44,255 nt of DNA, taken from contig JACQBR010000012.1 in NCBI GenBank assembly GCA_016194335.1, positions 69,448 to 113,702 of the forward strand, read 5' to 3'. Positions 41,077-44,255 of this stretch are shown in pieces (position 1 is the stretch's first letter; each line of letters starts with the position of its first letter). Both the position numbers and the translations under genes were made by a program. The notes beneath the pieces were generated by a model. The model did no database searches. It worked only from the letters and a program-made list of their open reading frames with translations, and had not been told where the DNA came from. Source of the stretch: Microcaldota archaeon (GTDB taxonomy: Archaea > Micrarchaeota > Micrarchaeia > Norongarragalinales > UBA97).

Positions 41077-42303
41077 TTACGCAACAGGGCCGCCGGGAGG
41101 CTGCTGGGCAGGCTGCGGCTTTTCCACCCTCACGATTGCGTCGGGCTTGGAACCCTTGTTCCTGGAGTGGAAGTAATACGCGATTGCCGCCAGGACGACG
41201 ATGATTGCGATTGCGTAAGTCGCAATGGTGGCGAGGTCGAAGGAACTCACTTCAACCACGGCCTGCTTCTCTTCCGAAACGCGCTTGGAGAAAATCACGT
41301 GCGCCTTGAGGCTGTAAGTGCCGGGCTTCTCCGGCTTGAAGAATGCCGTGAGGTTGGCCGAACGGTCCGCGCCGATGATAATCTCGTCCCCGGCGAAGGG
41401 CCCGGCGAGGGAGTCGCCAAGGTACGCCTCGCCAACGAGCTTTGCGTCAAGGCCGGCAGTGCCCGAATTCCTGAACTGGCCTATAATCTTCACCGTCTCT
41501 CCCGAAGACGCCTTCGCGGGGGCGTAAAGCGTTTCGAAAACGCCGGCCTTCCTCAGGCCCCCGACCTCCACCACGCTGAAATAGAGATTCCCCCCGCCTA
41601 TCTGCTGGCCACGCAGGAAGCCCTGCACGTGGGCGGTGTAATTGCCTATCCCCAGCCCCTTGCCTGGAACCGGGATGGGAACCTGCAGGGACACGGTGGG
41701 AAGCACTTCAATGCCGTCATTGCCGTAATCCGCCACGGTCTTGCCCGTCTGGTCGGTGATTGTCACCTTGAAGTTGGGAGAGACGCGGACGTTTCCCGTG
41801 TTGAGGATGGTGACGTAAATCGTGCCCGAGGAGAATTCCTCGAAATCGCCAAGCGCCATTGTCACCACGCCCGCGCGGATGATCTCCTGGTCGGTAACGG
41901 TGATGATGAGAAGCGGCTCGACGCCAACCGCCACGGCCGCCCCCACCGCGCCAGTCTGGTCCTGCACGGGAATGGAGACGATGCTGATGTAATCGCGGTA
42001 CTGGCCGTTGGCCGCGTCCCTCGGCGGCTTGACAACGACATGCAGGTCGTTGGAGGAATGGGGCTCGATGCGGATGGTGTTGGAGGGAGAAAACCCAATC
42101 CAGCTCGCCTGCGGCCCGGAAACTCTGGCGGCAAAAACAACCGGGAAGCCCTCGGTGTTGAAAACCTTGAAAGTGCCCTCGCCATATCCCCCCCTAAGGA
42201 GGTTATCCATGGACTGGCTGGCGGGAGAGACGCCAATGGCAAAGGCTGAAGGCAGCAGCAGCGCGCAAAGCGCGATGGCGAAAAGGCCGTGTTTGAAATC
42301 CAT
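41077..42303 (-). CDS. Secreted beta-domain protein with C-terminal anchor
   Basis: 408 residues. A signal peptide (GLFAIALCALLLPSAFA), then repeated Ig-like beta domains (VSPASQSMDNLLRGG, VTILNTGNVRVSPNFKVTI, IGQFRNSGTAGLDAKL), a membrane helix (LATIATYAIAIIVVLAAIAYYF) and a short basic-Pro tail. Architecture resembles archaeal COG1470-like membrane proteins. Few sequons compared with its neighbours. A CATTATAGG element about 20 nt upstream of the start may be its TATA box. Role likely structural, surface or trafficking-related. Confidence 0.75.
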   Translation of the reverse strand: MDFKHGLFAIALCALLLPSAFAIGVSPASQSMDNLLRGGYGEGTFKVFNTEGFPVVFAARVSGPQASWIGFSPSNTIRIEPHSSNDLHVVVKPPRDAANGQYRDYISIVSIPVQDQTGAVGAAVAVGVEPLLIITVTDQEIIRAGVVTMALGDFEEFSSGTIYVTILNTGNVRVSPNFKVTITDQTGKTVADYGNDGIEVLPTVSLQVPIPVPGKGLGIGNYTAHVQGFLRGQQIGGGNLYFSVVEVGGLRKAGVFETLYAPAKASSGETVKIIGQFRNSGTAGLDAKLVGEAYLGDSLAGPFAGDEIIIGADRSANLTAFFKPEKPGTYSLKAHVIFSKRVSEEKQAVVEVSSFDLATIATYAIAIIVVLAAIAYYFHSRNKGSKPDAIVRVEKPQPAQQPPGGPVA

Positions 42304-42569
42304 TTGCTGATTCTACCCTATAATGCCGTTGACGATTTCGGCTGCCAGCCTCAACGAACCCAAATGATTCAAGCGCACCGCCCTCTCCAAAGGCCGCAAC
42401 GCACCGCTTCCTATTTCAGATATTTCCTTGAGGCAAAAAAATGTCCAAGAGCCCCAAGCAGGCACCACACTCCCACTGCCCGAAACGCCAAACGCGCCGA
42501 ACAGCCGCTTGCCGACCCCAAAACGCGCCAAACCATCTTTTGGAGCTAAGGCGCGCCCCCCAGGACGGC

Positions 42570-43475
42570 TTATCTCCCGTCCGAGGCGGTTATTGTGATT
42601 ACTCCGGTGTAGGTGCCAGACGGCTGTCCTGAATCGATGGCGATGAGGAAGTATTGCGTCTTGTTCGCGCTTCCCGTCGTGCCGTCGTAGCTGAAGTTGA
42701 GGTTGTAGGACGCGTTGGCCACTCCAGTCGAGTTCGGAATGATGGCGAAGTCAAGATAGGTGCCGTTGTAATCGAAGCTGTACTGCTGGTTGGAGGCATT
42801 GATGTCCTTGTTGTTTGTAGACGTGAGGTTGGTCGCCTCGAACTTCGCGTCGACGATGATGTTGCCCCAGTTGGTCACGTTGTCGGGAACCGCGGAGGAG
42901 TTGCTTCCCGGCGAGACGCTGCCGTAATTGATGGTGGTGAGGTTGTTGGTGATGGCAAGGACGGTGGCGATGGTGAAGTTGGTGAGGTTGTTCGTGCTCG
43001 CGCTCTGGGTGTCGTTGAAATACATCCTGCACTGCCAAGTGCCCGGCGACGCGTAGTACTGCACGTCGAAACTGCAGTTGGCGTGGATGGTGTTGAGCGC
43101 GCCGTTGTAGGTCCTGCAGGAATTGTTAGTGTATTTGAAGAGGTTGCTTGCAGCGCCAGCCTCGCCGTAGGTGTAGTTGAAGATAGTCGCGTTCACCGCG
43201 GCGATGTCGCCAAAGCCGTTGGTGTCAACGACGGTGCAGTTGCACCAGAAGCGCGAAGTGCCCGGACCGCCAGCGAGAGAACTCGAAACATAACAGGGAC
43301 CCGCAGTAGGCCCGGCGTTGTTCACGCTTGCCTGCGAGGCGGGCGTCTGGGAAGAGGCGTATCCCGTGATGGATGCAACGTCCCTGCGGAGCGAAGGCGA
43401 GAGGAGGAAGGCTATGAAAACCACTGCGAGCACGAGGCCCAGCGCGACGAGATTGTTTGAAGAAGCGTTTTTCAT
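42570..43475 (-). CDS. Secreted Asn/Thr-rich glycoprotein-like protein
   Basis: 301 residues. An N-terminal hydrophobic segment (LVALGLVLAVVFIAFLL) acts as signal or anchor. The rest is beta-rich with about fifteen sequons (NATI, NYTY, NNSC, NLTN, NVTN and others) and paired cysteines (FWCNCTV, NCSF, WQCRM). No C-terminal anchor is seen. Composition fits a heavily N-glycosylated external protein. Function unknown. Upstream lie two copies of a CACTCGCAAT repeat and a minus-strand TTTAAATAC TATA-like element 156-164 nt away. Confidence 0.7.
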   Translation of the reverse strand: MKNASSNNLVALGLVLAVVFIAFLLSPSLRRDVASITGYASSQTPASQASVNNAGPTAGPCYVSSSLAGGPGTSRFWCNCTVVDTNGFGDIAAVNATIFNYTYGEAGAASNLFKYTNNSCRTYNGALNTIHANCSFDVQYYASPGTWQCRMYFNDTQSASTNNLTNFTIATVLAITNNLTTINYGSVSPGSNSSAVPDNVTNWGNIIVDAKFEATNLTSTNNKDINASNQQYSFDYNGTYLDFAIIPNSTGVANASYNLNFSYDGTTGSANKTQYFLIAIDSGQPSGTYTGVITITASDGR

Positions 43476-43503
43476 AATCCAAGACCTCCTGTTTTTTCCC
43501 AGA

Positions 43504-43560
43504 ACGAATGAAACACTCGCAATCCTTTTTTCACGAATAAAAAAAACACTCGCAATTCTT
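43504..43560 (+). repeat. Two short direct repeats upstream of secreted-protein gene
   Basis: AAACACTCGCAAT at 43511-43523 and 43544-43556, each preceded by ACGAAT and followed by a T-rich stretch; spacing 33 bp. Possible regulator sites in the leader of the minus-strand gene. Confidence 0.5.
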
Positions 43561-43662
43561 CAGATAGTTTTCCAAACCTCTCTCAAAATCCTTTTTTACG
43601 GATGAAACGCTGATGATTTTCTTTTTCCAACGTATTTAAACCTAACTGTATGACCCTTTTTT

Positions 43663-44061
43663 TCACTGCGACGGGCCGGCTGAAGGCGAAACCACCTGCA
43701 CTTGCGAATTAATCCGGTTTGAATCTGTCCCGATAATCTGCACTTGGGATTTCACCACCGCGGGATTGTATTTTGAGTAGGTTGGCGCAACCACCTGCAC
43801 CCGCGAGGTAATAACGGCGGGATTGAATGGAGACTCTCCCGGAGTGGCGCTTGCCTGCACCTCGCCGCCGGACGTGCCGGGCGCGGGCGCACCTACGGTG
43901 GGAGAAATGTCAAGCAAAAGAGTGGAATAAAGCGAATAGAGAACAAGTGCGATTGCGGCGAAAGAGGCCACGAGCCCCACTGCCGTTCTCGCATCCCAAT
44001 GCGACTGGCGGAAAGAACCGGATTTGTTCTGGCGGCGTGAAACCCTTTTTTTTCTGGCCAT
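43663..44061 (-). CDS. Small membrane protein with repeated SxVQV motifs
   Basis: 132 residues. A very basic N-terminus (ARKKRVSRRQNKS), one membrane helix (AVGLVASFAAIALVLYSLY), then an external tail with three repeats: ITSRVQVVAPT, VKSQVQIIGTD and INSQVQVVSPS, two of them preceded by NPAV. The repeats look like beta-strands for binding or assembly. Own TATA box at ideal distance. Family not recognised. Confidence 0.65.
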   Translation of the reverse strand: MARKKRVSRRQNKSGSFRQSHWDARTAVGLVASFAAIALVLYSLYSTLLLDISPTVGAPAPGTSGGEVQASATPGESPFNPAVITSRVQVVAPTYSKYNPAVVKSQVQIIGTDSNRINSQVQVVSPSAGPSQ

Positions 44062-44087
44062 CTGACAGAATCGTTACTCAACTTCAG

Positions 44088-44095
44088 TATATAAA
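44088..44095 (-). promoter_or_regulatory. TATA box for SxVQV membrane-protein gene
   Basis: TTTATATA on the minus strand, 27-34 nt from the ATG at 44061. Confidence 0.55.
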
Positions 44096-44140
44096 CCCAT
44101 TGTCGAATTGTCGTTGTGTTATCCCGTAATAAGTTCCTCT

Positions 44141-44255
44141 CTATGTTTTGATAGGCTTCTGGTACTTTAAGCCTTTTTCGATTTTGGAGGTCCACGCTTC
44201 TAATGGCGTGTGCCATTGGAGGCTCATGTGCAAGCGTTCTTCGTTGTACATTTTC
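44141..44255 (-). CDS. C-terminal end of a DDE (rve-type) transposase, partial
   Basis: An open frame runs off the right edge and stops at 44141. The visible 36-38 residues contain YNEERLHMSLQWHTPLEAW, the end of the integrase core (N-x-x-R-x-H...L...TP.E) seen in IS3/IS481-type transposases, where the Glu region completes the DDE site. The rest lies outside the window. It marks a likely insertion sequence adjoining the surface gene cluster. Confidence 0.75.
   Translation of the reverse strand, partial: KMYNEERLHMSLQWHTPLEAWTSKIEKGLKYQKPIKT

Overview
The window is archaeal chromosomal DNA, GC-rich by eye. Evidence for archaea: an eS26-type ribosomal protein, a DRG-type GTPase with a TGS domain, an archaeal ATP-dependent DNA ligase, an AbrB-PhoU type regulator, archaeal BoxA (TATA) promoters 22-35 nt before many starts (probably leaderless mRNAs), and a tRNA-Val gene without an encoded CCA. 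Bacterial-type GAPDH beside archaeal-type PGK, small gene sizes and many single-gene units suggest a DPANN-like lineage (Diapherotrites/Micrarchaeota style). That placement is inference; no rRNA is present to confirm it.

Layout. 1-7 kb: PhoU end, NUDIX, an unknown 287-aa protein, a tandem MoxR AAA+ pair whose second member has lost its ATPase residues, then GAPDH and PGK. 7-12.3 kb: GT2 glycosyltransferase and ZIP transporter, a beheaded metallophosphoesterase, NUDIX, eS26, tRNA-Val, dCTP deaminase, DRG GTPase. 12.3-17.4 kb: a membrane-anchored clan CD cysteine peptidase with a secreted neighbour, membrane proteins and shikimate dehydrogenase. 17.4-26.9 kb: small accessory genes (DUF2283, CutA, beta-CASP nuclease, AbrB/PIN, glutaredoxin-like, hexapeptide acyltransferase, DUF1405, YdjM-like, a CMP-kinase-like P-loop kinase, a pseudokinase-like protein, a RibC-like protein, Doc plus a 40-aa ORF, cobalamin adenosyltransferase, a glycosyltransferase stub, YbaK). 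27-34 kb: a disrupted MgtA-type P-ATPase, envelope redox proteins, cyclophilin, an NDH-2-like flavoprotein and an FN3 surface protein. 34-38.8 kb: a structured, apparently mobile region with hicBA, an orphan tRNA 3' half, a DNA ligase with an extra insert and a DUF4258/DUF2283 cassette between perfect 56-bp hairpin repeats. 38.9-44.1 kb: four secreted or membrane-anchored proteins. The right edge holds the end of a transposase gene.

Most notable: (1) a 97-nt two-hairpin element in two full copies plus one partial copy, with compensatory stem changes; (2) the structured region around hicBA, with 19-bp direct repeats matching a tRNA 3' end and an orphan tRNA 3' half with its own TATA box; (3) 56-bp hairpin repeats bracketing a toxin-antitoxin-like pair; (4) the live/dead MoxR pair. 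At least four toxin-antitoxin-like loci occur in about 19 kb, next to several broken genes, which marks 17-38 kb as accessory and in flux.
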